Part shown: positions 31,634 to 41,719 of the stretch, piece after piece
How the letters are laid out: each line of letters starts with the position of its first letter
Position numbering within the stretch: position 1 is the stretch's first letter
Assembly: GCA_945864585.1 (NCBI GenBank)
Contig: CAMBCF010000032.1
Location: forward strand, 1-45,314
Reading direction: 5' to 3'
Source: Bordetella parapertussis
GTDB taxonomy: Bacteria > Pseudomonadota > Gammaproteobacteria > Burkholderiales > SG8-41
DNA length: 45,314 nt
Translations under genes and position numbers: made by a program
Notes under the pieces: generated by a model
The model's input: only the letters and a program-made list of their open reading frames with translations
Told to the model about the DNA's origin: nothing
The model's database searches: none

Positions 31634-34570
31634 ATGAAAAGAATGTTGTTTAACGCAACGCAAGCCGAGGAGCTGCGCGTTGCGATAGTCGATGGTCAAA
31701 AGTTGGTCGACCTCGACATCGAATCCTCGTCCAAAGAGCAAAAAAAGAGCAATATCTATAAGGGCATTATCACGCGCGTCGAGCCCAGCCTCGAAGCTGC
31801 TTTTATTGATTACGGTTCCGAACGCCACGGCTTTTTGCCGTTTAAGGAAGTCGCCCGCGCTTACTTCAAGCCCGGTGTCGATGTCGCCAAAGCCACCATC
31901 AAAGAAGCCCTGCGCGAAGGCCAGGAAATCATTGTTCAGGTGGATAAAGACGAGCGTGGCAACAAAGGCGCCGCGCTCACCACGTTTATCAGCCTGGCGG
32001 GCCGCTATCTGGTATTGATGCCCAACAATCCGCGTGGCGGCGGCGTGTCGCGCCGTATCGAGGGCGAAGACCGCAACGAATTGCGCGATGTGATTGACGA
32101 TCTCGAAATTCCCAACGGCATGAGCGTCATCGCGCGCACTGCGGCCATCGGCCGCGAAGCCGAAGAACTGAAGTGGGATTTGAACTACCTGATGAAGCTG
32201 TGGGAGGCCATCGACAGCGCCTCAAAGCCGCAGCACGAAGAAGCCAAGGAAGGCAGCAACGGCAAGCCCAAGCGGCTGAACCCGGCGCCGTTCCTGATTT
32301 ACCTCGAAAGCAATCTGGTGGTGCGCGCCATTCGCGATTATTTTCACGATGAAATCGGCGAAATCCTCATCGACACCGCGGACATACACGAGCAGGCACA
32401 GCACTTCATGTCGCTGGTGATGCCGACTAAGGTGAGCCTGGTCAAGCACTACCGTGACGACGTGCCGCTGTTTTCGCGCTTCCAGATCGAGCACCAGATC
32501 GAGACCGCGCATTCGCGCTCCGTGAATCTGCCTTCCGGCGGCGCCATCGTCATTGATCACACTGAAGCGCTGGTGTCGGTGGACGTGAACTCGGCGCGCG
32601 CCACGCGCGGCCACGACATTGAGGAAACCGCGTTCCGCACCAATCTTGAGGCTGCCGAAGAAGTGGCGCGCCAGCTGCGCTTGCGCGATCTGGGCGGTCT
32701 GGTGGTGATCGATTTCATCGATATGGAAAATCAGCGCAATCAACGCGAAGTCGAAAATAAATTGCGCGAATCGCTGCGCTATGACCGCGCACGCGTGCAG
32801 CTTGGCAAGATTTCACGTTTCGGCCTGATGGAGTTGTCGCGCCAGCGGCTGCGTCCGTCGCTCGGCGAATCCAGCCATCAGCCGTGCCCCCGCTGCCACG
32901 GCACCGGCCACATCCGCGGCACCGAATCCACTGCGCTGCACGTCCTGCGTATCCTGCAGGAAGAATCGATGAAGGAAAACACTGCCGCCGTGCATGCGCA
33001 AGTGCCGGTGGACGTGGCAACCTTTCTGCTCAACGAAAAGCGCCTCGATATTCAGCAGTTTGAAACGCGTCATCGCGTCACCGTCACGCTGATTCCGAAC
33101 GTCAATCTGGAAACGCCCAATTATTCGATCAGCCGTCTGCGTCACGACGATCTGAATCAAAGCGAGCCGCTGCCACCCAGCTACGCGATGGTCAAAGCGC
33201 CGGAAGCAGCCGAAAAACCTGCTGCAGCTGCCGAAGCTGCCGCGCCGCGTCAGGAAGCCGCGGTCAAGGGCATCCTGCCGCCAGAGCGTCCGCCCGCGCC
33301 CACCGCGCCGGAGCCGCAGGCATCAGCACCCGCCGCCGTACCCGAGCCGGTCTCGCACTCGGTATCGGGACAACCGTCGATCATCGGCAAGATTTTTGGC
33401 TGGTTTCGCCACAAGCCGCTGGAAACCGTCGCGGCGACTACGGCAGTAACTGCCGCGACAGCCACAACCACTCCCAGCAGCCGGGAAAAACGCGAAGAAG
33501 GCCACCGCGACCGTCCGCGTTCGGGGGGGCCGCGCCGGGATCGCGACGGCAACCGCGACAGCGGGCGCAATCGACATCGTTCGGAGCGTGGCGCTCGTGG
33601 CGCTGAAGGTGAGCGCAGCGAACGCCCGCCCAAAAACGAGCGTGACGAAAGCCGCCAACGCGGCCAGCAGCAGCGGCACGCGCCCAAGCGTGAGGGCGAG
33701 GAAACACCGGCAGCGCCGGTCGCCGCCGCATCAGCACTGACGACGACGCCGGATCAAGCAGCGACCGCCAACACGGCCACCGCTGCTGGCAACAGCGGCA
33801 CCGGCGGCAGCGGCGAAAATCGTGGCCGCGGCCGCCGCCGCGGACGCGGCGAGCGCGGTGCAGCGCAAACGCCGGACAGCAGCACAGCGGACGCAACCGT
33901 AGCAGCAACTGCAAGTGCAACGGGTAATGATGCGGGAGACGCGGCCTCCGAGCATGAACCACGCGGCGAGCGCCGTTACCGCTATCCGCGCACGCCGTTT
34001 GTGCCACGCCCGCGCACCGGCTACGCTGAACCTGCTGACGCCGCTACCGGCTACGCTGCACCTGCTGACACCGTCACCGGTACGCACGCGGCGCTTGCGC
34101 CTGCCGCATTACCCGTGCCGCCGTCAGTCCCGGTGCCGCCTATGGCCGAAGCGCCGCCGCCGGTCGTACCTGTCTGGAGTGCACCGCTGAAAAACACAGC
34201 GGAGCCTGTCGCAGCACCCGTGCCTGTGGTGGCGCCGGTGATCACCGCGCCGGTTGCGGAAGCAGTGGCAGCGGAGGCGCCGCCGGTGGAGGCAGTGACC
34301 CTCGCCACCGCAGCGCCCGCGCCAGCCAGCGCACCGCCTATGGTGACAGCGGCAGCGGTGCCGGTGCCGCCTGCGCCGCTGCAATTCGACTGGTCGAGCG
34401 GCCTGACGCAAATTGAGACCGCGCAAGGAAACGCGCAAAGCGCACAAGCACTGGCGCTCGGCGCAGAGCAAGCACCCCCCCGTGTGCGGCGTACGCGCCC
34501 GGCGCCGGCAACCCTCGCTGAGGAACCCCTGATGCAGGTGGAAACCCAACACCAAACGAGCCAGGTATAG
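31634..34570 (+). CDS. rne: Ribonuclease E
   Basis: The 978-residue protein is the major endoribonuclease for mRNA decay and rRNA and tRNA processing. The catalytic half (residues 1 to about 520) has an S1 domain (about 38-120), the metal-binding catalytic aspartates Asp317 and Asp360 (in [12 protein letters not shown] and VIDFIDM, corresponding to E. coli Asp303 and Asp346), and a zinc-link motif CPRCHGTG at 418-425. The C-terminal half is low-complexity and disordered: Arg-rich stretches ([15 protein letters not shown]) that may bind RNA and long Pro/Ala/Val runs, as expected for a degradosome scaffold. The start follows GGGAGAAG at a good distance. Confidence 0.96.
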   Translation: MKRMLFNATQAEELRVAIVDGQKLVDLDIESSSKEQKKSNIYKGIITRVEPSLEAAFIDYGSERHGFLPFKEVARAYFKPGVDVAKATIKEALREGQEIIVQVDKDERGNKGAALTTFISLAGRYLVLMPNNPRGGGVSRRIEGEDRNELRDVIDDLEIPNGMSVIARTAAIGREAEELKWDLNYLMKLWEAIDSASKPQHEEAKEGSNGKPKRLNPAPFLIYLESNLVVRAIRDYFHDEIGEILIDTADIHEQAQHFMSLVMPTKVSLVKHYRDDVPLFSRFQIEHQIETAHSRSVNLPSGGAIVIDHTEALVSVDVNSARATRGHDIEETAFRTNLEAAEEVARQLRLRDLGGLVVIDFIDMENQRNQREVENKLRESLRYDRARVQLGKISRFGLMELSRQRLRPSLGESSHQPCPRCHGTGHIRGTESTALHVLRILQEESMKENTAAVHAQVPVDVATFLLNEKRLDIQQFETRHRVTVTLIPNVNLETPNYSISRLRHDDLNQSEPLPPSYAMVKAPEAAEKPAAAAEAAAPRQEAAVKGILPPERPPAPTAPEPQASAPAAVPEPVSHSVSGQPSIIGKIFGWFRHKPLETVAATTAVTAATATTTPSSREKREEGHRDRPRSGGPRRDRDGNRDSGRNRHRSERGARGAEGERSERPPKNERDESRQRGQQQRHAPKREGEETPAAPVAAASALTTTPDQAATANTATAAGNSGTGGSGENRGRGRRRGRGERGAAQTPDSSTADATVAATASATGNDAGDAASEHEPRGERRYRYPRTPFVPRPRTGYAEPADAATGYAAPADTVTGTHAALAPAALPVPPSVPVPPMAEAPPPVVPVWSAPLKNTAEPVAAPVPVVAPVITAPVAEAVAAEAPPVEAVTLATAAPAPASAPPMVTAAAVPVPPAPLQFDWSSGLTQIETAQGNAQSAQALALGAEQAPPRVRRTRPAPATLAEEPLMQVETQHQTSQV

Positions 34571-34851
34571 CGCGGAAGCGCTCCGCTGTCCGCTACGGCC
34601 GAAAACGCCATGCCGGCAAAACCTGACACGATGAGCAGCGCGTTGCGGCTAGTGTACTGCTTCGCAATTCATGAGACATTCCCTCCCCTTCAAGGGGAGG
34701 GCTAGGGTGGGGATGGGGTGGCATTCGCGCACCATTGCCCCATCCCCCTCCCAGCCTCCCCCTTGAAAGGGGAGGAGTTTCGCTGGTGCCGCGCCGTTGC
34801 ATAAGTGCCGAGTAGAGTGAAGCACTACACTAGCAGCAGCCGGGCTGCGCC
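34571..34851. other. Convergent gap between rne and uvrB, occupied by the second MITE-like copy
   Basis: The 281-base gap between the two convergent stops is mostly filled by the MITE-like element at 34649-34833. The palindromes inside the element could act as a two-way terminator. I see nothing else in the gap. Confidence 0.7.
34649..34833 (-). mobile_element. MITE-like element, copy 2 (185 bp, inverted)
   Basis: This is the reverse-oriented second copy of the element at 4729-4930, with the same terminal inverted repeats (CTAGTGTACTGCTTC at one end, GTGAAGCACTACACTAG at the other). The internal hairpins CCCTCCCCTTCAAGGGGAGGG and CCTCCCCCTTGAAAGG are retained. It lacks the extra segment containing GCGCAGCGAGGGGG of copy 1. 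The two copies lie in opposite orientation 30 kb apart. Confidence 0.75.
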
Positions 34852-36939
34852 CTACGCCGCGCGAATAAACAAGCGCTCGCGTAACACCCGCAATTCGTCA
34901 CGCAGCGCCGCCGCTCTTTCAAACTCCAGATTTTTCGCGGCGTCGAACATGGCCCTTTCGACTTGTTTAATTTCGCGCGTCATATCCTTGGGCCCCATAG
35001 CATCGTAACGCGCCTGATTCTGCGCGGCCTTTAACTCCAGCCGCGCTTCGTCGTGCTCGTAGACGCCGTCGATGATGTCCTTGATGCGCTTTTGCACGCC
35101 GATGGGCGTGATGCCGTTCGCCTTGTTGAACGTGACCTGCTTGCTGCGCCTGCGATCGGTTTCGCCGATGGCGCGTTTCATTGAATCGGTGAGCCGATCG
35201 GCATACAGTATCGCCATGCCGTTGATGTGCCGCGCTGCACGGCCTATGGTCTGAATCAGCGAACGCTCCGAGCGCAGAAAACCTTCCTTGTCGGCATCGA
35301 GTATCGCCACCAGCGATACTTCAGGTATATCGAGGCCCTCGCGCAGCAGGTTGATGCCCACCAGCACGTCGAACTCGCCCAGCCGCAGATCGCGAATGAT
35401 TTCCACGCGCTCCACGGTTTCAATGTCTGAATGCAGATAACGCACCTTGATGCGATGTTCGGAAAAATACTCGGTGAGGTCTTCCGCCATGCGTTTGGTC
35501 AGCGTAGTCACCAGCACGCGCTCGCCGATTTTCACGCGTTCGTAAATCTCCGACATCAAATCGTCCACCTGCGTGACGGCCGGGCGCACGTCGATGCGCG
35601 GATCGACGAGCCCGGTGGGACGCACCACCTGCTCCACCACCTGCGCCTGATGTGCGCTTTCATACACCGATGGCGTAGCCGAGGCAAAAATCGTGCGGCG
35701 CATGAGTTTTTCAAACTCATCGAACCGGAGCGGCCGGTTGTCCAGCGCCGAGGGTAAGCGAAAGCCGTAATTCACGAGATTTTCCTTGCGCGCGCGGTCG
35801 CCCTTATACATGCCGCCGACTTGCGGAATGGTGACGTGGCTTTCATCGATGAACATGATTGCATCGTGTGGCAGATAGTCGATCAGTGTCGGCGGCGGCT
35901 CTCCCGGTTTGCGGCCCGACAGATGCCGCGAATAGTTTTCGATGCCTTTGCAAAATCCCATTTCGTTGAGCATTTCCAGATCAAAGCGCGTGCGCTGCTC
36001 GATGCGCTGGCATTCGACCAGTTTTTGTTCCTTCTGATAAAACTCGATACGCTCGCGCAATTCCTGCTTGATCGCCTCCACCGCGCGCAGGGTGGTGGCA
36101 CGCGGCGTGACGTAATGACTCGACGGGTAAACCGTGAAGCGCCCTACTCTTTGCAGTATGTGGCCGGTCAGCGGATCGAACACGTGAATGCTTTCCACCT
36201 CATCGTCGAACAGCGTCAGCCGCACTGCATTTTCGGCGTTTTCCGCGGGGAAAATATCCAGCACATCGCCACGCACGCGAAACACGCCGCGCTTGAATTC
36301 CACGTCGTTGCGCTGGTACTGCATTTCGGTGAGACGTTTGATGGCTTCGCGCTGCGCCAGTTTTTCGTTCTCGCGCAGATGCAGAATCATGCCGTGATAA
36401 TCCACTGGGTCGCCAATACCGTAGATTGCCGAAACCGTGGCGACGATGATGGTGTCGCGCCGCTCCATCAGCGATTTGGTCGCCGACAAACGCATTTGCT
36501 CGATGTGCTCGTTGATGCTGGAATCTTTTTCAATGAACAGGTCTTTCGACGGCACATAGGCTTCCGGCTGGTAGTAATCGTAATACGATACAAAATATTC
36601 GATCGCGTTTTCCGGAAAAAACTCGCGCATCTCGGAATACAACTGCGCCGCCAGCGTTTTGTTGGGCGCCATAATGATCGCCGCTGTGCCGAGACGCGCA
36701 ATCACATGCGCCATGGTGTAGGTTTTGCCGGAACCGGTAACACCGAGCAAAGTTTGATAGGCGAGGCCGTCGCGCAGACCCTCGGTAAGCTTGGCGATGG
36801 CCTGCGGCTGATCTCCCGCCGGTTCGAACGTCTGATGCAGCCGGTACGGGCTGTCGGGGAACGTCAGCACCCTTACCGGCTGGTGGCCGGGCAAGGGAAC
36901 GACATTGGAGTCCTGAACTGGGTTTTTCGCGCGCGCCAT
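34852..36939 (-). CDS. uvrB: UvrABC system protein B
   Basis: The excision-repair helicase UvrB loads at DNA lesions with UvrA and recruits UvrC. Walker A is GVTGSGKT at residues 66-73. The beta-hairpin region [12 protein letters not shown] follows, and the DEAD-like motif is MFIDESHVT. The helicase half has [17 protein letters not shown] and [21 protein letters not shown]. The end carries a UvrB/UvrC-interaction domain ([20 protein letters not shown]). I choose the ATG at 36939 (695 residues) because the frame from 37044 would leave little room for the divergent aminotransferase promoter. The N-terminus is about 27 residues longer than the E. coli protein. No LexA box is seen upstream. Confidence 0.96.
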   Translation of the reverse strand: MARAKNPVQDSNVVPLPGHQPVRVLTFPDSPYRLHQTFEPAGDQPQAIAKLTEGLRDGLAYQTLLGVTGSGKTYTMAHVIARLGTAAIIMAPNKTLAAQLYSEMREFFPENAIEYFVSYYDYYQPEAYVPSKDLFIEKDSSINEHIEQMRLSATKSLMERRDTIIVATVSAIYGIGDPVDYHGMILHLRENEKLAQREAIKRLTEMQYQRNDVEFKRGVFRVRGDVLDIFPAENAENAVRLTLFDDEVESIHVFDPLTGHILQRVGRFTVYPSSHYVTPRATTLRAVEAIKQELRERIEFYQKEQKLVECQRIEQRTRFDLEMLNEMGFCKGIENYSRHLSGRKPGEPPPTLIDYLPHDAIMFIDESHVTIPQVGGMYKGDRARKENLVNYGFRLPSALDNRPLRFDEFEKLMRRTIFASATPSVYESAHQAQVVEQVVRPTGLVDPRIDVRPAVTQVDDLMSEIYERVKIGERVLVTTLTKRMAEDLTEYFSEHRIKVRYLHSDIETVERVEIIRDLRLGEFDVLVGINLLREGLDIPEVSLVAILDADKEGFLRSERSLIQTIGRAARHINGMAILYADRLTDSMKRAIGETDRRRSKQVTFNKANGITPIGVQKRIKDIIDGVYEHDEARLELKAAQNQARYDAMGPKDMTREIKQVERAMFDAAKNLEFERAAALRDELRVLRERLFIRAA

Positions 36940-37073
36940 GGATATATTCGCCGGGTAACCGCGTATTTTCTCATGATCTTCCAGCGACATGCGAATTTGG
37001 CCTAGCATCGCAGGCGCTTCCGCAGGTAAAATATTGCACTGCACACATCCACCCTAAACACTTGAATACTGAC

Positions 37074-38279
37074 ATGAATGCTTCGCTGCTTGCTAACGTC
37101 GAAATGGCGCCCAAAGACCCGATTTTGGGTGTCACCGAACTCTATGTCGCTGATACTAATCCGAAAAAGGTCAATCTCGGGGTGGGCGTGTACACCGACG
37201 ACAACAGCACAGTGCCGGTACTGCAATCCGTGCGCAGCGCCGAGCAAAAGCTCGCCGCGACCGCGATGCCGCGCAACTATCTGCCGATCGACGGCCTGCA
37301 GGTCTACAACAAAGCTGTACAGGAGGTGGTTTTCGGCGCGGGCAGCGAAGCGGTGAAAAGCGGGCGCATAGTGACCGTGCAAACACTCGGCGGCACCGGC
37401 GGACTCAAAGTCGGCGCGGACTATCTGCGGCGCCTGAATCCCGACGCCGAAGCGTGGATCAGCGATCCCAGCTGGGAAAATCATCGCGCGCTGCTGGAGT
37501 TCGCCGGCTTCAAGGTGAACACCTATCCGTACTACGACGCCGCCACGCATGGTCTGCGTTTCAACGACATGCTGGCCTGCCTTGACCAACTGCCCGCAGG
37601 CGCGGTAGTCGTATTGCATGCGTGCTGCCACAACCCGACCGGCGTGGACCTCACGCCAGCGCAGTGGGAAAAAGTCATTGCGGTGGTCACAGCGCGCAAC
37701 CTGATGCCGTTTCTGGATATTGCCTATCAAGGCTTTGCCGATGGGCTGGATGCCGATGCGGCCGCGGTGCGCGCGTTTACCAAGGCCTGTCCGGCGGTGT
37801 TTGTGTCGAGCTCATTCTCAAAATCGCTGTCGCTGTACGGCGAACGTGTGGGCGCGTGCAGTATCGTCACCGAAAATGCCGGTCAGGCGGCCAATGTGTT
37901 GAGTCAGATCAAGCGTGTTATACGCACCAATTATTCCAGCCCGTCTACCCATGGCGGGCAAGCCGTGGCGATGGTGCTCACCACGCCGGATCTGCGGCTG
38001 CAGTGGGAGCAGGAACTCGGCCACATGCGCGACCGCATTAAAACCATGCGCCGTGAACTGGTCGATAAAATTCGCGCACAGCGCAGCGACTTTGATTTCA
38101 GTTACGTGATCGAACAGCGCGGCATGTTTTCGTATTCGGGTTTGACCAAGGCACAGGTGCGCCGCTTGCGCGAGGAATACTCGATCTATGCACTGGATAG
38201 CGGACGCATTTGCGTGGCGGCGCTCAACTCCAACAACGTGGATTACGTGGCGGATGCCATTGCCCACGTGCTGGTGTAG
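37074..38279 (+). CDS. tyrB: Aromatic/aspartate amino acid aminotransferase
   Basis: The 401-residue protein is a PLP-dependent class I aminotransferase. It opens with PKDPILGVTELYVADTNPKK, as in AspC and TyrB. The NPTG segment is CCHNPTGVDLTPAQW. The PLP lysine is in SSSFSKSLSLYGERVGA. The substrate-carboxylate Arg lies near the C-terminus in the MFSYSGLT and RICVAALN region. It transfers amino groups between aspartate or aromatic amino acids and 2-oxoglutarate. I take the ATG at 37074; the longer frame begins with TTG. The gene is divergent from uvrB, a common arrangement in betaproteobacteria. AspC and TyrB cannot be separated by eye. Confidence 0.93.
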   Translation: MNASLLANVEMAPKDPILGVTELYVADTNPKKVNLGVGVYTDDNSTVPVLQSVRSAEQKLAATAMPRNYLPIDGLQVYNKAVQEVVFGAGSEAVKSGRIVTVQTLGGTGGLKVGADYLRRLNPDAEAWISDPSWENHRALLEFAGFKVNTYPYYDAATHGLRFNDMLACLDQLPAGAVVVLHACCHNPTGVDLTPAQWEKVIAVVTARNLMPFLDIAYQGFADGLDADAAAVRAFTKACPAVFVSSSFSKSLSLYGERVGACSIVTENAGQAANVLSQIKRVIRTNYSSPSTHGGQAVAMVLTTPDLRLQWEQELGHMRDRIKTMRRELVDKIRAQRSDFDFSYVIEQRGMFSYSGLTKAQVRRLREEYSIYALDSGRICVAALNSNNVDYVADAIAHVLV

Positions 38280-38358
38280 CGTGATGATTTAATTGCCAGC
38301 GGCTGGCGCGGACGCGCGGAAATTTGCTGCTCGATGCGCGTAAGCTCAGCCATTGACA

Positions 38359-38387
38359 TTGACCGAACCCGCTTAAATGACTAGAAT
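38359..38387 (+). promoter_or_regulatory. Sigma-70 promoter for tRNA-Asn
   Basis: TTGACC (38359-38364) and TAGAAT (38382-38387) are separated by exactly 17 bases. The following sequence GCGCGC is a GC-rich discriminator as is common for stable-RNA promoters. The -10 box ends 30 bases upstream of the tRNA. Confidence 0.75.
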
Positions 38388-38417
38388 GCGCGCTCTTTTC
38401 AGTAGTTTTCTGAATAT

Positions 38418-38492
<75 letters not shown>

Positions 38493-38494
38493 AA

Positions 38495-38941
38495 ATGAGT
38501 AGCAGCAAGCCTATCCGGACGGCCAATGCTATCGGGGACAGGCCACAATTGCTTACTCAAAGCACCTCCTCAGAGCCGGAATTTATATCCCTGCGGCACG
38601 CCGCCAGGAAACTGTATGACCAGGCGTTGCTAAAGAATAAGTTACTCGCACGCGCGGCGGATAAATCGGGCGGTGGCATAAATGCCGGATTGACACCGGC
38701 ATCTCCGGATGAATCACTGGAGTTTATGGCCATAAGAATAGCCGAATGTATTCCCGTGTTTGGCAAGAAAGATTCTTCAACATTGCTGTCAAAAATTGAA
38801 AAATCAGATATTGACCAGTCAACCTTCAGGGATGGCGCTAATGCGCTCAAGAATACCTTGTACCCGCGCGTTATCTATTGGAAAAATCTGGCGGTAAAAA
38901 AGCAGGATTTTGAAGCGCATATGTTGAAACTGCTGTCTTAG
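38495..38941 (+). CDS. Hypothetical protein directly behind tRNA-Asn
   Basis: The 148-residue ORF starts with ATG two bases after the tRNA CCA end. The only Shine-Dalgarno-like sequence, GGGGAG, belongs to the acceptor stem of the tRNA. The protein begins MSSSKPIRTANAIGDRPQLL, has a helical core (SLRHAARKLYDQALLKNKLLA) and a C-terminal helix ending YWKNLAVKKQDFEAHMLKLL. I do not recognise a family. There is no signal peptide or membrane segment. Base composition is lower in GC than its neighbours, hinting at foreign origin. It might be an integration remnant at the tRNA or a real gene cotranscribed with it. Confidence 0.5.
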   Translation: MSSSKPIRTANAIGDRPQLLTQSTSSEPEFISLRHAARKLYDQALLKNKLLARAADKSGGGINAGLTPASPDESLEFMAIRIAECIPVFGKKDSSTLLSKIEKSDIDQSTFRDGANALKNTLYPRVIYWKNLAVKKQDFEAHMLKLLS

Positions 38942-39118
38942 GCTGCAGGCAATTGCCTTGTACTACGGAGTATCCGTCTGCCTATCGCGCTAATTTCGCA
39001 ACAATTCCCCCCGGATTGCGTTTCGCGCAGGCACATTGCCCCTGCCCACTATTCCCGCTACTATGCACGTAATTGCGGGGGGCGCCCCGTTGTCTAATCT
39101 CTGGGAGGCCTGGCATTC

Positions 39119-39364
39119 ATGAGAGAAGCAGAATCCAGAACCAAAGTAATCATTCTGACGCGCAGCTATCGCATCAAAGGTTACATTCATCTGCATCCGG
39201 GTGCACGCGTGACCGACTTTATGATCGATTCCAAAAAATTCATGGCGGTCACCAACGTCGAAGTTTGGGATCTCGGTGGCCGCCAGATCATGACCTCACC
39301 GTTTGTGAACGTCAGCCGCGATCATGTCGAGATCATCACGCCCGACGGCGCGAATCCGGCTTAA
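39119..39364 (+). CDS. DUF6812-like small protein
   Basis: The 81-residue protein begins MREAESRTKVIILTRSYRIK and continues GYIHLHPGARVTDFMIDSKK, a mostly beta pattern that fits the DUF6812 family as I recall it. The function of that family is unknown. The ATG has GGGAGG about 10 bases upstream. It is convergent with the CobW gene. Confidence 0.6.
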   Translation: MREAESRTKVIILTRSYRIKGYIHLHPGARVTDFMIDSKKFMAVTNVEVWDLGGRQIMTSPFVNVSRDHVEIITPDGANPA

Positions 39365-39392
39365 TTTAACGGGTTGTTTTATTTAAAGCTTT

Positions 39393-40460
39393 TCAGACAA
39401 TCGCAACGGCTACCGAGCTGATTGCCGAAAACAGGTTCGCCACCGTCTGCTGGGTAATGCCACGTGTGATAAATACGATGCGCGTGTCGTGATCGTCGCC
39501 CGGCCATTTCTCCAGTTCTATCGGCGGGTGAAACAAGTGTTGCACGCCTTGCACGATCAGCGGCCCCTGGTGCCCCGCCACATTCACCAACCCCTTCACG
39601 CGAAACAAATCCGCGCCGCGTAAGGTGCCCAGCACTTCCATGCACTGTGAAAACGACGCCCAGGTGAACGGCTCTTTGTAGCGCAGGCAAAACGAGATTA
39701 CATTGGTGTCGTGCCGATGCGCATGGCCATGTTCATCGTGGCCGTAGTGACCGTGATCTTCTGCATTGTCAGCGCCCATCCAGCGCTCGACGTCCTCAAG
39801 CCGCGACTGCATGCTGCGCAGCGCCACATCGATCAAAAACGCCAGCTCGATTTCACCGTTGATCGCACGCTTCACCGGCGCGCGTGGATTCAGTGCACGT
39901 AGCGCAGACTCCAGCGCGGCGGCCTGGGCTTCATCCACCAGATCCGATTTGGTGAGCACCAGCCGATCGGCCAGCGCTGCCTGCTTCACCGGCTCGGACA
40001 GCGTTTTGAGTTGTTCGAGGCCGTTCACCGCGTCCACCAGTGTCACCACGCAGTCCAGCCGGTATTGCGCCTGCAGCATGGTATCGGTCATCAGCGTTTG
40101 CATCACCGGCGCCGGGTCGGCCAGCCCGGTGGTTTCAATCACCAGCCGGTCGAAATCGATGATTTCTCCGTTGCGCCGCTTGACGAACAAATCGCGCATC
40201 GTCTCCTGCAAATCACCGCGCAACACGCAGCACAGGCAGCCGTTGTTAAGCAGCATCATCTGTTCGGATGACACTTCAACCAGGTCGTTGTCTATCGCCT
40301 GCTCGCCGAGTTCATTGACGATCACCGCGACGCGATTCATCTCCGGGCGCTTTAACAGCTTGTTGACGAGCGTGGTTTTTCCGCTGCCGAGAAAACCCGT
40401 GACCACGCTGACGGGAATACGCCCCGACAGCGCGCTACGGCCTAGTACTGGTGCGTCCAT
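39393..40460 (-). CDS. CobW/COG0523 family GTP-binding protein
   Basis: The 355-residue GTPase is a putative metal chaperone. Walker A is GFLGSGKT at 22-29, the metal site is CLCC at 75-78, and the G-motif segments are VIETTGLADP and LTKSDLV. A His-rich loop (HGHYGHDEHGHAHRH, about 234-250) is likely a metal (zinc or cobalt) binding region. The C-terminal CobW domain has HLFHPPIELEKWP. COG0523 members insert metals into client proteins such as nitrile hydratase or zinc enzymes, or respond to zinc starvation; the client here is unknown. It follows the LVIVD gene after 6 bases. Confidence 0.92.
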   Translation of the reverse strand: MDAPVLGRSALSGRIPVSVVTGFLGSGKTTLVNKLLKRPEMNRVAVIVNELGEQAIDNDLVEVSSEQMMLLNNGCLCCVLRGDLQETMRDLFVKRRNGEIIDFDRLVIETTGLADPAPVMQTLMTDTMLQAQYRLDCVVTLVDAVNGLEQLKTLSEPVKQAALADRLVLTKSDLVDEAQAAALESALRALNPRAPVKRAINGEIELAFLIDVALRSMQSRLEDVERWMGADNAEDHGHYGHDEHGHAHRHDTNVISFCLRYKEPFTWASFSQCMEVLGTLRGADLFRVKGLVNVAGHQGPLIVQGVQHLFHPPIELEKWPGDDHDTRIVFITRGITQQTVANLFSAISSVAVAIV

Positions 40461-40466
40461 ATCAGA

Positions 40467-41717
40467 CTACTGCGTCCATTCAACAATATACAGGCCGCCG
40501 GTAAAACGGTCCTGGCAGTACACGACGCCGCGGTCATCGACATACACGTCGTTAATCTGCACTGCGCCTTTGGGCGATAGTTTCGGTGTGCCCGGCACGA
40601 AATACGCGACTTCCTGCGGCTGATACGGGTTGGACAAATCATACGCGCGCAAACCGCCATTGAAAAACGTCGCAAGTATGATGTTGTCCGAACGCCATGC
40701 GCAATCGGCGGAATAGTTTTCCCACAGGTTGTGCGAACCAAAGCGCCCGCCGCGCTTGCTGAAACTCTCTGGCGAGGGTAATGGCACCGTGGATATCGGC
40801 ACCGGATTGGTTTCGTCGGCGCCGTTCAGCACCCACGTCAACTTCGGCCAGTCGGCGCCGTTATCGCGCACGCATTCTTCGGTGACTATCAGCAGGTTAT
40901 TGCTGAACAGCGGCATCACTGTGTGCACGAAGCCATTGAACGGTGGCGAGTTTTTCCAGCGCGACACCACTTTAATATTGGATTTGTCCTTGATGTCGAG
41001 TATGTAGCCGCCGCCGTCAATGTAGCCCACATACGCACGGTCGGGCCGCTGCTTCACATACACATTGGTGTTGTGCGCACGATAACCGCCATCGATTTTG
41101 AGACGCGGCGGCGGCGCCACCGCATCGCCTTTGCGCGTGCCCGGCATCCACCAGCGACCGGCTTCTGTCGGCTTCGAGGGATTACGCACGTCGATGATGC
41201 GATAAAACTGATCGTCCTTGTCGTTGGTCGGCTCGAAATCCGCTGCGCCGCTTGCCATATGCACAAATTCGCCATCGTCGAACCACACCGCATGCACACC
41301 GCGCGAGAATTTGCCTGACGCATCAAAGTGCGAAATCAACTTCGGTTTCTCCGGCACCGTAATATCGAAGATGTCAAAACCCGCCGGCTTGTTGTCAAAA
41401 CCCTTGGTTTGATAGGCCACCACCATGGTATTGCCCACCACGTCCAGCGAGTTGGAGCGGACGTTTCCATGCGGCAAATCGGTCTGAATCACAAATTTGG
41501 GTTTGCGCGGATCGCTCACATCCAGCGCGGTGAAGTTCTTGGGCGCGGATTCGTGCGCCATCCACAGTATGCGCCGGCCATCCTTGGCGATCTGCATATT
41601 GATGCCCTCGCCCATGCCGCCGAAACCTTCCATTTCGTGCTGGGCCAAAAGCTTCATGTTGAATGCCAGCGTTTGTGAAGCCTGGCTTTGCGGGGACATC
41701 GGTGTTGCTTCGCTCAT
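40467..41717 (-). CDS. LVIVD repeat beta-propeller-like protein
   Basis: The 416-residue protein has several repeats of a beta-strand pattern around aspartate and proline (ALDVSDPRKPKFVIQ, FDIFDITVPEKPKLISHFD, RIIDVRNPSKPTEAGRW, AYDLSNPYQPQEVAYF) typical of LVIVD repeats. It is probably a beta-propeller. There is no signal peptide, so it is cytoplasmic. It may be a lactonase-like or regulatory protein, but I cannot assign a reaction. It is 2 bases behind the dehydrogenase gene and 6 bases ahead of the CobW gene, so the three form an operon. Confidence 0.8.
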   Translation of the reverse strand: MSEATPMSPQSQASQTLAFNMKLLAQHEMEGFGGMGEGINMQIAKDGRRILWMAHESAPKNFTALDVSDPRKPKFVIQTDLPHGNVRSNSLDVVGNTMVVAYQTKGFDNKPAGFDIFDITVPEKPKLISHFDASGKFSRGVHAVWFDDGEFVHMASGAADFEPTNDKDDQFYRIIDVRNPSKPTEAGRWWMPGTRKGDAVAPPPRLKIDGGYRAHNTNVYVKQRPDRAYVGYIDGGGYILDIKDKSNIKVVSRWKNSPPFNGFVHTVMPLFSNNLLIVTEECVRDNGADWPKLTWVLNGADETNPVPISTVPLPSPESFSKRGGRFGSHNLWENYSADCAWRSDNIILATFFNGGLRAYDLSNPYQPQEVAYFVPGTPKLSPKGAVQINDVYVDDRGVVYCQDRFTGGLYIVEWTQ

Positions 41718-41719
41718 GA

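Noticed and set aside
33200-34560. Long open frames opposite the C-terminal half of rne
   Set aside because: They are products of the low-complexity, GC-rich coding sequence of rne and carry only biased amino-acid composition.
35821-37005. 394-codon open frame opposite uvrB
   Set aside because: uvrB is certain on the other strand, and the antisense product has no recognisable family.
36940-37073. Search for a LexA box upstream of uvrB
   Set aside because: No CTG-N10-CAG pair is present in the divergent region, so SOS control cannot be supported from sequence.
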